Assembly (NCBI GenBank): GCA_903871435.1
Contig: CAIQGU010000366.1
Span: 1 to 20,754, forward strand
Reading direction: 5' to 3'
Length of the DNA stretch: 20,754 bases
Origin: an uncultured Burkholderiales bacterium
Lineage (GTDB): Bacteria > Pseudomonadota > Gammaproteobacteria > Burkholderiales > Burkholderiaceae_F
Shown: positions 1-9,218 of the stretch, in pieces
Position numbering within the stretch: the stretch's first letter is position 1
How the letters are laid out: every line of letters starts with the position of its first letter
The notes under the pieces: model-generated
Databases searched by the model: none
Seen by the model: only the letters and a program-made list of their open reading frames with translations
Told to the model about the DNA's origin: nothing
Position numbers and translations under genes: made by a program

Positions 1-180
1 CAGGGCAATGTGCCGGGGCTGGCCGGGCGTTCACCCAGCTACGTGGTGCGGCAGCTCTACGATATTCAGTCCGGCGCGCGCGCGGGCCAGGCGGTGCAGG
101 TCATGCGGGGGCTGGTGGGGCGCCTGGATATGAACGACATGATCGATGTGGCGGCTTATATCGCTTCGCTGGAACCTTGA
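1..180 (+). CDS. c-type cytochrome, C-terminal fragment
   Basis: This is the last 59 codons of a gene that begins outside the window; it ends at TGA 178-180. The visible peptide has the closing part of a small class I cytochrome c fold: a GLAGRSPSYVVRQL segment, a Met (codon 37) in the position where the axial haem ligand is expected, and a final helix ending DVAAYIASLEP. This pattern is common in cytochrome c4/c5-like periplasmic electron carriers. The CxxCH haem attachment site is not in the window, so haem binding is inferred. The gene is convergent with tex, with only 10 bp between the two stop codons and no obvious terminator hairpin there. It could equally be the C-terminal domain of a larger multi-haem protein. 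Confidence 0.75.
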   Translation, partial: QGNVPGLAGRSPSYVVRQLYDIQSGARAGQAVQVMRGLVGRLDMNDMIDVAAYIASLEP

Positions 181-190
181 GAGGGCCGGG

Positions 191-2617
191 CTACGAGTCG
201 CGGCGCAAGCGCGCGAAGGCTTCGGCCATCGCGCCGGTAGGGCGAGGACGGTCACGAGGGCCAGCGGCGGCGCGCGGGTCACGGGTATTTGCAGAGCCGC
301 GCGTGCCTGCGGGGCCGCCGGGGGCACGGCGGGGATCGCCTTTTGGCGGCGCGGCATTGGCTGAGTTGTTGCGAGCCGCGCTTGCGTCGGCGGCTGCACC
401 GCCGGATGCCGCGACTTCATCCGCCAGACGCATGGTCAGCGCTATGCGCTTGCGCTCCACATCGACTTCCAGCACCTTCACGCGCACGATATCGCCCGCC
501 TTGACCACGCTGTGCGGATCACGGACATAGCGGTGGGATAGCGCTGAGATGTGGACGAGGCCGTCCTGGTGCACGCCGATGTCGACGAAGGCGCCGAAAT
601 TGGTGACGTTGGTGACCACGCCCTCGAGCGTCATGCCGGGCTCAAGGTCCTTGATCGCCTGCACGCCGTCGCGAAAGGCCGCCACCTTGAACTCCGGGCG
701 CGGATCGCGGCCGGGCTTTTCCAGCTCGCGCAGGATGTCGCGCACCGTGGGCAGGCCGAAGCGCTCGTCGGTGTAGCGCTGCGGGTCAAGCGCGCGCAGC
801 AGATTGCCATTGCCAATGACGTCGGGCAGGGTCTTGCCGATATCAGCCAGCACCCGCTCGACCAGCGGGTAGGCCTCGGGGTGGACAGCGGACGCGTCGA
901 GCGGATTGGCGCCTTCGCCAGCAGAGTTCTGGATGCGCAGGAACCCGGCGGCCTGCTCGAAAGTCTTTTCGCCCAGCCGTGGCACCTCGCGCAACTGGCG
1001 GCGCGAGCGGAAGGCGCCGTGCTGGTCGCGGTAGGCCACGATATTGCTGGCCAGCGTGCCGTTGAGACCCGAGACGCGCGTGAGCAAGGGTACGGAGGCG
1101 GTGTTGATGTCGACGCCCACGGAGTTGACGCAGTCCTCGACCACCGCGTCGAGCATGCGCGCCAGACGCACCTGGTTGACATCGTGCTGGTACTGGCCCA
1201 CGCCGATGCTCTTGGGGTCGATCTTCACCAGTTCGGCGAGCGGATCCTGCAGGCGGCGGGCGATCGACACCGCGCCGCGCAGGGCGACGTCCACATCGGG
1301 AAACTCGCGCGAGGCAAGCTCCGATGCCGAGTAGATGGAAGCGCCCGCCTCCGAGACCACCACTTTCGTCAGGTTCAACTCGGGGTGGCGCTGCATCAGC
1401 TCCGCCGCCAGACGGTCGGTCTCGCGGCTGGCGGTGCCATTGCCAATGGCGACGAGGGCAGCGCCATGTCTTTGCGCCAGCGCGCGCAAGCTGGCAAGGG
1501 CCCCTTCCCAGTCGCGACGCGGCTCATGCGGATATATGGTGGCGGTATCCACCAGCTTGCCGGTGCCATCGATCACCGCCACCTTGACGCCGGTGCGTAT
1601 GCCCGGATCGAGGCCTATGGTGACCCGCGGCCCGGCTGGCGCGGCCAGCAGCAGATCGTGCAGGTTGCGGGCGAAGACGCGGATGGCTTCGGCTTCCGCG
1701 CGTTCGCGCAGCTGGTCCATGATCTCGAACTCGATGTGCAGCGAGAGTTTGACGATCCATGCCCAGCGGGCCGATTCCAGCAGCCAGCGGTCAGCGGCGC
1801 GCCCCTGGTCAACCAGGCCGAAATGCGCGGCGACCATGGCTTCGCAGGCACTGGGCTGCGGCGGGTCGGCAAGTTCCGGCGCGGTCTTGAGCGAAAGCCG
1901 CAACATCTCTTCGTTGCGGCCGCGGAACAGCGCCAATGCGCGGTGCGATGGCACCGTGCCCACGGCTTCGCGAAAATCAAACCAGTCACGGAACTTGGCC
2001 GCTGCGCTTTCCATGCCTTCGACCACCCGCGAGACCAGCAGGGCGTTGGCCTGCAGGTACGTACGCAGGCGCGCTAGCAGATCGGCATCCTCGGCAAAGC
2101 GCTCCATCAGTATCTGCCGCGCCCCATCGAGCGCGGCCTTGATATCGGGTACGTGCCGCTCCGGTGGATCGGTTTCGACACGCACGTAACGCGCGGCCTC
2201 GGCCTCGGGGCTGAGGGTGGGATCGGCCAGCAGCGCTTCGGCCAGCGGCTCCAGGCCGGCCTCGCGCGCCATCTGCGCGCGGGTGCGGCGCTTGGGCTTG
2301 TAGGGCAGGTATAGGTCTTCCAGGCGCTGCTTGGTCTCTGCGGATTCAATACCTTCGCGCAGTGCCGTCGTCAGCACACCCTGCTCTGTGAGACTGGCCA
2401 GCACGACGGCGCGGCGGTCCTCGAGCTCACGCAGGTAGGTCAGGCGCTCGGCAAGAGCCCGCAGCTGGATGTCATCCAGGCTGCCGGTGATTTCCTTGCG
2501 GTAGCGCGCAATGAAAGGAACGCTGGCGCCTTCGTCGAGCAGTGCAATGGTGGCGACGACTTGCTCGCCGCGGACACCGAGTTCGGTGGCAATGCGGATT
2601 TCTATGGGAGGAAGCAA
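191..2617 (-). CDS. tex: Tex, S1-domain RNA-binding transcription accessory protein
   Basis: 808 aa, usual length for Tex/YhgF, a cytoplasmic nucleic-acid-binding protein linked to transcription. Visible domains: Tex N-terminal helical region with the family segment [13 protein letters not shown] (residues 33-45); YqgF/RNase H-like domain about 330-455 ([10 protein letters not shown]); helix-hairpin-helix region about 495-565 ([15 protein letters not shown]); S1 domain about 660-732 ([21 protein letters not shown]). The last ~75 residues are an Ala/Arg/Pro-rich basic tail, probably disordered. The start is TTG at 2615-2617. It is immediately preceded in frame by TAA, so no longer start is possible, and the resulting N-terminus ([13 protein letters not shown]) fits the family. 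No clear Shine-Dalgarno is visible. It lies 88 bp downstream of the lipoprotein gene, which may share its transcript. Confidence 0.95.
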   Translation of the reverse strand: MLPPIEIRIATELGVRGEQVVATIALLDEGASVPFIARYRKEITGSLDDIQLRALAERLTYLRELEDRRAVVLASLTEQGVLTTALREGIESAETKQRLEDLYLPYKPKRRTRAQMAREAGLEPLAEALLADPTLSPEAEAARYVRVETDPPERHVPDIKAALDGARQILMERFAEDADLLARLRTYLQANALLVSRVVEGMESAAAKFRDWFDFREAVGTVPSHRALALFRGRNEEMLRLSLKTAPELADPPQPSACEAMVAAHFGLVDQGRAADRWLLESARWAWIVKLSLHIEFEIMDQLRERAEAEAIRVFARNLHDLLLAAPAGPRVTIGLDPGIRTGVKVAVIDGTGKLVDTATIYPHEPRRDWEGALASLRALAQRHGAALVAIGNGTASRETDRLAAELMQRHPELNLTKVVVSEAGASIYSASELASREFPDVDVALRGAVSIARRLQDPLAELVKIDPKSIGVGQYQHDVNQVRLARMLDAVVEDCVNSVGVDINTASVPLLTRVSGLNGTLASNIVAYRDQHGAFRSRRQLREVPRLGEKTFEQAAGFLRIQNSAGEGANPLDASAVHPEAYPLVERVLADIGKTLPDVIGNGNLLRALDPQRYTDERFGLPTVRDILRELEKPGRDPRPEFKVAAFRDGVQAIKDLEPGMTLEGVVTNVTNFGAFVDIGVHQDGLVHISALSHRYVRDPHSVVKAGDIVRVKVLEVDVERKRIALTMRLADEVAASGGAAADASAARNNSANAAPPKGDPRRAPGGPAGTRGSANTRDPRAAAGPRDRPRPTGAMAEAFARLRRDS

Positions 2618-2705
2618 TTACGGCAGCCGGTGAGGGTGGAAGACAGGCGAGGAACGCGATGCCGTTCATGCCCAGGGGCGAGACGATACCGGCAGCGGCG
2701 TCCCG

Positions 2706-3512
2706 CTACAAGCGGGGCGGCAAGGGCTGCGCTGGAGCCTGGGCGGCCTGCGGCGTGTGCTGCAGCGCGTGCAGGCCGTGGAGGAGGGCAAGCGGCAACG
2801 TCATGCTGCTCGCAAGGTCTCCGGCGGTCCAATCCAGTTCCAGCGACTGGGGGTTGGGCGCCATGGGCAGGAAGAGGCTGCCGGTACGCGATTCTCCGCC
2901 CAGCAAGGTGAGCGGCAGCACGAGGCGGCGGCGCGCGAATTCGGCGGCGGCCGTTGCCTTGTTCTGGCGGTTCACACCAAAGACGACGATGTAGTAGACC
3001 GGCAGGCCCACTACGCTGGCCGACGACGCCGTGGCGCTGACGGCAGAAAACAGCGTACCGGCTGCACCACCGACGGCCCCGGCACCGAATACGAGCGCGT
3101 CGGGAATTTCGCTGCGGGCGAATGAAATGCCTTCACGCAGGTAGCGCTGCTCCAGCGTCTGGCTTTCCTTTTCGAGCTTCCAGGGGTCATCACCCGGCGT
3201 GCGGTGCGCGCCGGCGTAATCGATGAGCGATGCGGCGGTGACGGTCAGGGCGGCGTCGCCCTGATTGCGCACCGTAAGAACGTATTCGTCCCAGAGGGCT
3301 TCCCGCTTCCAGGACCCGGGGCCGTTGTAGACAATCAGGGTTCGCAGGGATGCCGCAAGCGGGGCTTGTACCGTTTCGATATTGAGCGGCACCGCTGGTG
3401 GCGTGTGCCGGTCGGCGGCCTGGTATTCCGTGGTGAGACAGGCCGCAAGGAGCACACTGCCCGAGCCCGCTGCGAACAGTACCCGCAGGCGCCTAAGCGC
3501 AGCGGCGGTCAT
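2706..3512 (-). CDS. Putative lipoprotein of unknown function
   Basis: About 268 aa from ATG 3510-3512; an in-frame GTG at 3519-3521 would add three residues (271 aa). Neither start has a good Shine-Dalgarno. The N-terminus is a clear lipoprotein signal: Arg residues, a hydrophobic stretch and the lipobox LLAAC, so the protein should be lipid-anchored at Cys in the cell envelope. The mature part has an apparently beta-rich segment (LIVYNGPGSWKREALWDEYV). A central Gly/Ala/Ser-rich hydrophobic stretch (GAGAVGGAAGTLFSAV and following, to PVYYIVVFGV) could be a membrane-inserted hairpin. The tail is rich in Ala, Gln and Pro. I do not recognise a family. It lies between ychF and tex on the same strand, 145 bp after ychF. 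No function can be assigned from context. Confidence 0.8.
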   Translation of the reverse strand: MTAAALRRLRVLFAAGSGSVLLAACLTTEYQAADRHTPPAVPLNIETVQAPLAASLRTLIVYNGPGSWKREALWDEYVLTVRNQGDAALTVTAASLIDYAGAHRTPGDDPWKLEKESQTLEQRYLREGISFARSEIPDALVFGAGAVGGAAGTLFSAVSATASSASVVGLPVYYIVVFGVNRQNKATAAAEFARRRLVLPLTLLGGESRTGSLFLPMAPNPQSLELDWTAGDLASSMTLPLALLHGLHALQHTPQAAQAPAQPLPPRL

Positions 3513-3613
3513 GCAGGTCACCGCGCGTCATCCAAGCTCCTGCCGGGCTGCGGCGTCGATGGTGGTTGCTGGCCCAGCCCCCAAGACAGGAGGGGGACTG
3601 CACTCAATATACG

Positions 3614-3632
3614 CCCCGGCCTCAGCCCGGGG
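3614..3632 (-). terminator. Possible weak terminator hairpin after ychF
   Basis: A 6-bp perfect GC stem (CCCCGG/CCGGGG) with a 7-nt loop lies 26 bp after the ychF stop, in the gap before the lipoprotein gene. There is no run of T after it on the minus strand, so intrinsic termination is doubtful. It may be only incidental GC-rich pairing. Nothing else is recognisable in this 145-bp gap. Confidence 0.25.
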
Positions 3633-3657
3633 TGCCGGGCGCCGCAGCGCAGCCGGT

Positions 3658-4764
3658 TCAGACGTTGAAGCGGAAGTGCAGGACGTCTCCATCCTTGACG
3701 ATGTATTCCTTGCCTTCCAGGCGCATGCGCCCTGCTTCCTTGGCGCCCTGCTCGCCTTTGTGCTTGATGAAGTCGTCGTACGCAATGGTCTCGGCGCGGA
3801 TAAAACCCTTCTCGAAATCGGTATGGATCACGCCCGCGGCCTGCGGCGCGGTTGACCCGGCGATGATGGTCCAGGCGCGCACTTCCTTCACGCCGGCGGT
3901 GAAGTAGGTCTGCAGGCCGAGGATGGCATAGCCGGCACGGATGACGCGGTCGAGCCCGGGTTCATCCATGCCCATGTCCTGCAGGAATACCTGCTTGTCT
4001 TCGTCGGAGAGGTCGGCGATCTCCGCCTCCATGCGCGCACAGACGGCCACCACGGGGGCATTCTCGCGCGCCGCACGGCCGCGCACGGCGTCGAGCAGGG
4101 GATTGTTCTCGAAGCCGTGGTCCTCCACGTTAGCCACGTACATTGCCGGCTTCATGGTGAGCAGAAACAGCGGGCGCAGTGCGGCGCGTTCTTCTTCGTC
4201 GAGCTTGACCGAGCGCGCCGGCTCGGCGCGGTTGAGTGCCGGCTGGATCTTCTCGAGCGCAGCGACGATGCGGGCCGCTTCCTTCTTTTCGTCGGGCGTT
4301 GCACCGGTCTTGGCGACCTTGCCATAGCGGTTGAGCTGCTTCTCGACGGCCTGCAGGTCCGCCAGCGCCAGTTCGGTGTCGATGACTTCGATATCGCTCA
4401 GGGGATCGACGCGGCCCGCGACGTGGATGATGTTGGGGTCGTCGAAGCAGCGCACGATGTGGGCGATGGCGTCGCATTCGCGGATATTGGCCAGGAACTG
4501 GTTGCCCAGGCCCTCGCCCTTGCTGGCGCCGGCAACCAGGCCGGCAATGTCGACGAATTCGACAGCGGCCGGGAGCACGCGCTGCGGATTGACGATGGCA
4601 GCCAGAGCCTTCAGGCGCGGGTCGGGCACCTCGACGATGCCGACATTGGGCTCGATCGTGCAGAAAGGATAGTTCTCGGCGGCGATGCCCGCCTTGGTGA
4701 GGGCGTTGAACAGGGTCGACTTGCCGACATTGGGCAGGCCGACGATTCCGCATTTGACTGCCAT
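3658..4764 (-). CDS. ychF: YchF, redox-sensitive ribosome-binding ATPase
   Basis: 368 aa, near the usual ~363. YchF is an Obg-family P-loop protein that binds ribosomes and prefers ATP to GTP. The P-loop GLPNVGKS is at residues 9-16 and [16 protein letters not shown] follows as the G3/switch region. The usual NKxD specificity motif is replaced by NVED, as known for ATP-preferring YchF proteins. The C-terminal ~85 residues form the TGS domain ([15 protein letters not shown], then [15 protein letters not shown] and the final [12 protein letters not shown]). The ATG at 4762-4764 is preceded by GGGGATAAGTC, a reasonable ribosome binding site. The start is only 3 nt from the stop of the upstream C13 peptidase gene, so the binding site lies inside that gene and the two are probably co-transcribed and coupled. 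Confidence 0.97.
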   Translation of the reverse strand: MAVKCGIVGLPNVGKSTLFNALTKAGIAAENYPFCTIEPNVGIVEVPDPRLKALAAIVNPQRVLPAAVEFVDIAGLVAGASKGEGLGNQFLANIRECDAIAHIVRCFDDPNIIHVAGRVDPLSDIEVIDTELALADLQAVEKQLNRYGKVAKTGATPDEKKEAARIVAALEKIQPALNRAEPARSVKLDEEERAALRPLFLLTMKPAMYVANVEDHGFENNPLLDAVRGRAARENAPVVAVCARMEAEIADLSDEDKQVFLQDMGMDEPGLDRVIRAGYAILGLQTYFTAGVKEVRAWTIIAGSTAPQAAGVIHTDFEKGFIRAETIAYDDFIKHKGEQGAKEAGRMRLEGKEYIVKDGDVLHFRFNV

Positions 4765-4767
4765 GAC

Positions 4768-6408
4768 TTATCCCCGACGTGAATTGGATGGTTGATGCAC
4801 CGGACGCGGTGGCGCGCCGGCAAAGAGTATGCGTCCGCCGCGGCGGGTTTCCAGGCGCTGGAGTTGCTCGCGGATACCCGGGCCCACAAAGATCTGCGGG
4901 TCCGACGGGGTCAGGCCTTCCTTGGCTTCGCGCTCGGCGATGCGTCCGCGGGCAATGCGGAAGGCGCCCTCGAAGGACGCTGCCTGAGACAGCGCTTCAG
5001 CGAAGTAGGCGCGTCCGAAATCGGTCCATTGCTCGCCGTCGCGGCACCCGAAGGATGTGCGGTCCGCCGCGGAGGCGGTGATCACCAGCGTGTCGGGTCC
5101 CGAGAGCGGTGCGATGAATCCGCCCGAGTAGCACGAGGACACGATGATGACGCGAAAGCGGATGCCGGCGGCGTCGAGCATGTCGCGCAGGCGCTCGGGC
5201 GTGAGGTCGTCGAAGGCGTAGGGCGGCAGGGACACGGATAGGTGATGATCGGGCGAGCCGTGCGAGGTCAGGAAGATGGCCAGCACGTCTTCGTCGAGAT
5301 TCATGCGGTCCGCCACTTCGGCAAGGGAGCGCTCGAGCGCCGTGGCGGTTGCGAAGGGACGCTCCATCGGCCGCGCGACGCTGTTGGCCAGCACGAGGCT
5401 GTGCTCGCCGCTGTCGAAGACATCGGCGAGCACAGCATCCGCACCCACGGCCTCGTTGAGGAAGACGTCCTGGTTGCCGTCGCCCGCAAAGCTGATGGTG
5501 AACAGTTCGGTAACGCCCTGCTGTCCGGGGACGATGGCATCAAGCGCGTCGCTGAGCAGGTCGAACTGGCCGTACAGCGCCTGCTCGCCCTGCGGTGCGT
5601 CGGGGTCGGCGCCGGCGGCGGCGTCTTCCGCCGCCTCATCGGTCCACAGGCGGGTCGCCGGATCGACGGCCCACTGCGGCGCGATGATGATGGCCGCCGC
5701 CACCAGGAACACCAGCGCGCGGCGGGCGGCCGGCGCATCGCTGCCGGCGGCCAGCCGCAGGGCCGCCAGTGCGTAGGCCAGGGTCACCCAGATGATGGGA
5801 ACCCACGCCAGCAAGGGGTAGTAATGGTCCAGCACGGAGATATGGTCAGCCGCGACAGCCAGCAGAGACACCGCCAGGGACTCCCAGCAGACCAGCGCGA
5901 AACCGGCGCTGGCCAGCGCGAGGATGGCGTAGGCCGGTGTTGCGGCAGCGTCCTCGTCGGCCAGGGGGCTTCGGGTATCGGCCTGCGGCCGGCCAGCCGC
6001 GACGAGCAGGGCTGCGCCCAGAAGGAGTGCCAGCGCCCAGAAAGTTACGGTAGGCAGGGCGTAGGCGTCCAGGTGCCCACTGTGCAAGCCCGTGACATAA
6101 ACGTCGTAGCCCAGTCCGATTAATAATTGCAGGTAGAGGAGGCGCAGCAGCGGGCCGCCGCCTATGCGCCACGCCGCGATGGGACGCGGCCGCAACAACA
6201 GGAGTTGCGCGGCGGCAAGCAGGTTCTGCAACAGATCACCGGCGCCCCTCTGAAGGGCTTGCGTGTAGGCGCGGACGGCACGCATCGGGCCGCGGGGCCG
6301 AGCGGGCGGGGCAGCGGGCTCGGCTGCAGCCTCGGCGGTGCTGGGAGCCGCGATGGGCGCATCGGCGGCCGGGTCCCGGGGCGATTCAGGCAATTCGGAC
6401 GGCGTCAC
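4768..6408 (-). CDS. Membrane-anchored C13 family (legumain-like, caspase-clan) peptidase
   Basis: 546 aa. The C-terminal half, about 275-515, has the hallmarks of clan CD cysteine peptidases of family C13. A beta strand leads into the catalytic His-Gly (AIFLTSHGSPDHH, His383), and a second strand leads into the catalytic Cys (VIIVSSCYSGGF, Cys426). The TASAADRTSFGC segment follows, as in bacterial C13 proteins. The N-terminal half has a Pro/Ala-rich cytoplasmic-type leader (1-40) and about four to five hydrophobic segments (near 88-106, 117-138, 158-187, 197-218, 229-247). This suggests a polytopic membrane anchor with the peptidase on one face. The GTG start at 6406-6408 overlaps the pth stop (GTGA), and the stop is 3 nt before ychF. 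The gene is therefore tightly embedded in a translation-factor operon. Substrate is unknown; family specificity (Asn or other) cannot be read from sequence. Confidence 0.88.
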   Translation of the reverse strand: MTPSELPESPRDPAADAPIAAPSTAEAAAEPAAPPARPRGPMRAVRAYTQALQRGAGDLLQNLLAAAQLLLLRPRPIAAWRIGGGPLLRLLYLQLLIGLGYDVYVTGLHSGHLDAYALPTVTFWALALLLGAALLVAAGRPQADTRSPLADEDAAATPAYAILALASAGFALVCWESLAVSLLAVAADHISVLDHYYPLLAWVPIIWVTLAYALAALRLAAGSDAPAARRALVFLVAAAIIIAPQWAVDPATRLWTDEAAEDAAAGADPDAPQGEQALYGQFDLLSDALDAIVPGQQGVTELFTISFAGDGNQDVFLNEAVGADAVLADVFDSGEHSLVLANSVARPMERPFATATALERSLAEVADRMNLDEDVLAIFLTSHGSPDHHLSVSLPPYAFDDLTPERLRDMLDAAGIRFRVIIVSSCYSGGFIAPLSGPDTLVITASAADRTSFGCRDGEQWTDFGRAYFAEALSQAASFEGAFRIARGRIAEREAKEGLTPSDPQIFVGPGIREQLQRLETRRGGRILFAGAPPRPVHQPSNSRRG

Positions 6409-7121
6409 TTTGGGTCCGATCCGCTTGCATGCGGGGGGGCGGCGGGCGGCGACACGGATGGCGCTGCCGGCGGGCGCGACTTGCGGGGCTGGCCAGACTC
6501 GGCCGGCAGCGCGGCGGCACTGGTGTGCAGGCGTGTCATGGCGTTGGATAACTGACCACCGACAGCGAGTTCAATCACCGCCTGCGCCCGCTCCATGGCG
6601 GCGTCAACCGCGGTGAGTTCGTCGCGGCGCGGTGGATGCAGGACGAAGTCGGCTACCTCCTGGCGCAGGTTCAGGCTGCGCGGATGGCCAATGCCGATGC
6701 GCAGGCGCCAGAACTCCGCGCTGGAAAGACGTGCGCGGATGTCCTTGAGCCCGTTATGACCCGCAACGCCCCCGCCAAGCTTGAGGCGTACATCGCCAGG
6801 CAGCAGGTCGAGCTCATCGTGCGCGACGAGGATCTGGTCCGGCAGAACGCGGTAGAACAGGGCGGCAGCAACTACGCACTGGCCCGAAAGATTCATGAAC
6901 GTGGCGGGCTTTACCAGCCACACATCGTGCCCGCCGATGGACGCACGCGCCATATCGCCGGAGAACTTCTTCTCGTGCCGGAAGGAACCACCGTAGCGCT
7001 GCGCGAGCTGGTCAACGAACCAGAACCCCGCGTTATGCCGCGTCCGCGCGAACTCCGCCCCGACGTTGCCGAGGCCAACGATCATGCGGATGCCCGGTGC
7101 AACCGGGTTGGATGGTGCCAC
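6405..7121 (-). CDS. pth: Peptidyl-tRNA hydrolase
   Basis: Hydrolyses the ester bond of peptidyl-tRNA released from stalled ribosomes, recycling tRNA in the cytoplasm. Family motifs: GLGNVGAEFARTRHNAGFWF with the catalytic His; KPATFMNLSG; HDELDLLPG with the conserved Asp; and GGGVAGHNGLKDI. About 45 C-terminal residues rich in Pro, Ser and Ala extend beyond the usual ~195-aa core and look disordered. Start choice: GTG at 7119-7121 has AGAGGAG 9-10 nt upstream and gives 238 aa (leader VAPSNPVAPGIR). The ATG at 7083-7085 would give a 226-aa protein closer to the family N-terminus (MIVGLGN) but has no Shine-Dalgarno. The usual GLGNPG is GLGNVG here. The stop codon overlaps the GTG start of the C13 peptidase gene. 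Confidence 0.95.
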   Translation of the reverse strand: MAPSNPVAPGIRMIVGLGNVGAEFARTRHNAGFWFVDQLAQRYGGSFRHEKKFSGDMARASIGGHDVWLVKPATFMNLSGQCVVAAALFYRVLPDQILVAHDELDLLPGDVRLKLGGGVAGHNGLKDIRARLSSAEFWRLRIGIGHPRSLNLRQEVADFVLHPPRRDELTAVDAAMERAQAVIELAVGGQLSNAMTRLHTSAAALPAESGQPRKSRPPAAPSVSPPAAPPHASGSDPK

Positions 7122-7165
7122 GGGTGATGCTCTCCTCTGCCCTGCCCGCCGGCCGCGCACCGCAC

Positions 7166-7208
7166 CCGGCGCGGCAGTCCACGGCTATGCCGTGGTCCCC
7201 CGCGCCGG
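7166..7208 (-). terminator. Nested double hairpin between rplY and pth
   Basis: An outer 9-bp perfect stem (CCGGCGCGG 7166-7174 with CCGCGCCGG 7200-7208) encloses an inner 7-bp stem (CCACGGC 7179-7185 with GCCGTGG 7189-7195, loop TAT). It sits in the 115-bp gap after the rplY stop and before pth. No T-tract follows on the minus strand, so it is not a textbook intrinsic terminator. It may be a partial terminator, an mRNA-processing or stability element, or an attenuator between the two genes. The pairing is seen directly; the role is inferred. Confidence 0.45.
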
Positions 7209-7236
7209 CAGCGGCGCGCCGGTGCAACGATGCGGC

Positions 7237-7968
7237 TTACTTCTTCTTTGCGGCGGGAGCCTTAGGCGCCGGGGCAGCAGGAGCTGCTGCCTTGCCGGCA
7301 GGAGCCTTGGCTGCCGGTGCCTTGGCTGCAGGTGCTGCGCCGGCCTTGGCGCCAGCAGCCGGAGCTGCTGCCGCATCGGCGGCGGCGGGAGCCGCGTCTT
7401 CCTGCTTGTCCTTGGGCACCGTCACGGTGACGATTACGGGGTCTTCCTTGCCGCGGCGCACCAGCGCAACGCCATCGGGCAGCTTGAGGTCGGTGGCGTG
7501 CAGGGTCTGCTGGGCGGTGAGGCCGGAGAGATCGACTTCGATGAACTCCGGTAACAGGCGCGGCAGGCAGGCGATGTCGACTTCCGATTTGACGTGACCG
7601 ATGATGGCGGCCGACACCTTCACCGCGGGCGAGTTTTCGGCGCCGGTGAAGTGCAGGGGCACGCGCATGTGCACGGGCTTGTCTTCGGCGACGCGCTGGA
7701 AGTCGATGTGCAGTACCAGTTGCCGGTAGGGGTGAACCTGGAAATCGCGCAGCAGCACGCGCTCGGGGGCGCCGTCGAGCTCCAGCTCAAGGATGGATGC
7801 GTGGAACTTTTCCTTGCGCAGTGCGTGGAACAGCGGGTTGTGGTCGAGCTCGATGTTCACCGGCTCGGCGCCCGCGCCGTAGAGGATGCCGGGGACTTTG
7901 CCCAGATGGCGCAGGCGGCGGCTCGCACCAGTGCCTTGCGCAGTACGTTTGTTGGCGATGACCTTCAT
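7237..7968 (-). CDS. rplY: 50S ribosomal protein L25, long (Ctc/TL5) form
   Basis: 243 aa. L25 binds 5S rRNA in the large ribosomal subunit. Residues 1-95 form the 5S-binding domain ([27 protein letters not shown]). About 96-185 form the second beta domain of the Ctc/TL5 type ([37 protein letters not shown]). Residues 191-243 are an Ala/Pro/Lys/Gly low-complexity tail with [20 protein letters not shown] repeats and a KKK end, common in betaproteobacterial L25 but variable in length. ATG 7966-7968 has GGAG 6 nt upstream, an excellent ribosome binding site. It lies 158 bp after prs, so an own promoter is possible, although I cannot point to one. The hairpins in that gap (for example CGCGGC/GCCGCG at 8098-8115) have no T-tract. 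Confidence 0.97.
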   Translation of the reverse strand: MKVIANKRTAQGTGASRRLRHLGKVPGILYGAGAEPVNIELDHNPLFHALRKEKFHASILELELDGAPERVLLRDFQVHPYRQLVLHIDFQRVAEDKPVHMRVPLHFTGAENSPAVKVSAAIIGHVKSEVDIACLPRLLPEFIEVDLSGLTAQQTLHATDLKLPDGVALVRRGKEDPVIVTVTVPKDKQEDAAPAAADAAAAPAAGAKAGAAPAAKAPAAKAPAGKAAAPAAPAPKAPAAKKK

Positions 7969-8126
7969 TTGTGACTCCGATCGTGCGTTGCTGCGGCAAG
8001 TCGCCGCGTAAATGACTGCTTACCCATTCCCCTTCTTGCTGCTGCCACTGCGCGGATCGCGACCAATCGCGCGCAATGACACCGGACCGGTAATACCCGC
8101 GGCACCTGCGCCGCGAAAACCCGTCC

Positions 8127-9086
8127 TTACTCGATGAACAGGGAACTCACCGAATCTCCGCGCGCAATGCGCGAAATCGTTTCGCCCAGGAGCGCGGCAC
8201 AGGACAGCTGCCGGATCTTGGGGCACGCTGCAGCTGCGGGGCTGAGCGGGATGGTGTCGGTAACGACAACTTCGTCGAGCACGGATTCCATGATGCGCTC
8301 GACCGCCCGGCCCGACAGCACCGGATGCGTGCAATAGGCGATGATCTTGAGGGCGCCGGCGGCGCGCAGCGCGAGGCCTGCCTGGCACAGCGTGTTGGCC
8401 GTGTCGATCATGTCGTCCATGATGACGCAGGTGCGGCCCTGCACCTCGCCGATGATGTTCATGACCTCGGCCACATTGGGCCGCGGGCGGCGCTTGTCGA
8501 TGATGGCCAGTTCGGAATCCATGCGCTTGGCCAGCGCGCGCGCGCGCACCACCCCGCCGATATCCGGGGACACCACCACCAGCTTGTGGTGGTTGTGCTT
8601 CCACAGGTCGCCCAGCAGGATGGGACTGGCGTAGACGTTGTCGACGGGAATGTCGAAGAAACCCTGGATCTGGTCCGCGTGCAGGTCCATGACCAGCAGG
8701 CGGCTAACGCCGGCAACCTGCAGGATGTTGGCGACGACCTTGGCGCTGATGGCCACGCGCGCCGAGCGCGGCCGGCGGTCCTGGCGGCCGTAGCCGAAGT
8801 AGGGAATGGCAGCCGTGATGCGGCCGGCCGAGGCGCGCTTGAGCGCGTCGACCATGATGACAAGTTCCATCAGGTTGTCGTTGGTGGGAGCGCAAGTGGG
8901 CTGCAGCACGAAGACGTCCTTGCCGCGGACGTTTTCGTTGATTTCCGCGGAGATCTCGCCGTCGGAAAAACGCGAGACCATGGCCCGTCCCAGCGGAATG
9001 CTCAGGTGCTGGACGACCGCCTGCGCGAGCCGGGGATTGGCATTGCCCGAAAAAACCATCAGGTTGTCAGGCACCATCGCCGACAT
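8127..9086 (-). CDS. prs: Ribose-phosphate pyrophosphokinase (PRPP synthetase)
   Basis: Makes PRPP from ribose-5-phosphate and ATP for purine, pyrimidine, His, Trp and NAD synthesis; cytoplasmic. 319 aa from ATG 9084-9086, close to the usual ~315. Motifs: [18 protein letters not shown] (residues 38-55); the flexible catalytic loop [13 protein letters not shown] (98-110); [15 protein letters not shown] (133-147); [15 protein letters not shown] (173-187); and the PRPP-binding loop [13 protein letters not shown] (221-233). The start is supported by GTGGGG about 7-9 nt upstream and by the short family-like N-terminus before [11 protein letters not shown]. Other ATGs at codons 4 and 10 are possible. 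The PRPP loop has Asn where Gly is usual (DTANT rather than DTGGT or DTAGT). It lies 132 bp downstream of tRNA-Gln and is probably on the same transcript. Confidence 0.96.
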   Translation of the reverse strand: MSAMVPDNLMVFSGNANPRLAQAVVQHLSIPLGRAMVSRFSDGEISAEINENVRGKDVFVLQPTCAPTNDNLMELVIMVDALKRASAGRITAAIPYFGYGRQDRRPRSARVAISAKVVANILQVAGVSRLLVMDLHADQIQGFFDIPVDNVYASPILLGDLWKHNHHKLVVVSPDIGGVVRARALAKRMDSELAIIDKRRPRPNVAEVMNIIGEVQGRTCVIMDDMIDTANTLCQAGLALRAAGALKIIAYCTHPVLSGRAVERIMESVLDEVVVTDTIPLSPAAAACPKIRQLSCAALLGETISRIARGDSVSSLFIE

Positions 9087-9218
9087 CTGCGCACCCCACT
9101 GAAAATTCAACCGGCCCCTGCCGGAGGCCCGGCGCCGCGCGGCACCCGCGCGGCCATGACCCAGACCCATGATCCAAGATCGATGACCGCATGCCGCCAC
9201 AACGGCGTAGCGCGGTAA

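Noticed and set aside
551..2077. A 508-codon open frame on the plus strand across tex
   Set aside because: It is antisense to tex, arises from high-GC codon bias, has a low-complexity composition and no recognisable motifs, while tex has full family domains.
8020..8126. Extension of an alternative frame of prs past its stop (minus strand)
   Set aside because: It is a shifted-frame shadow of prs with Arg/Gly/Pro-rich sequence; the gap itself shows only weak GC hairpins and no gene.
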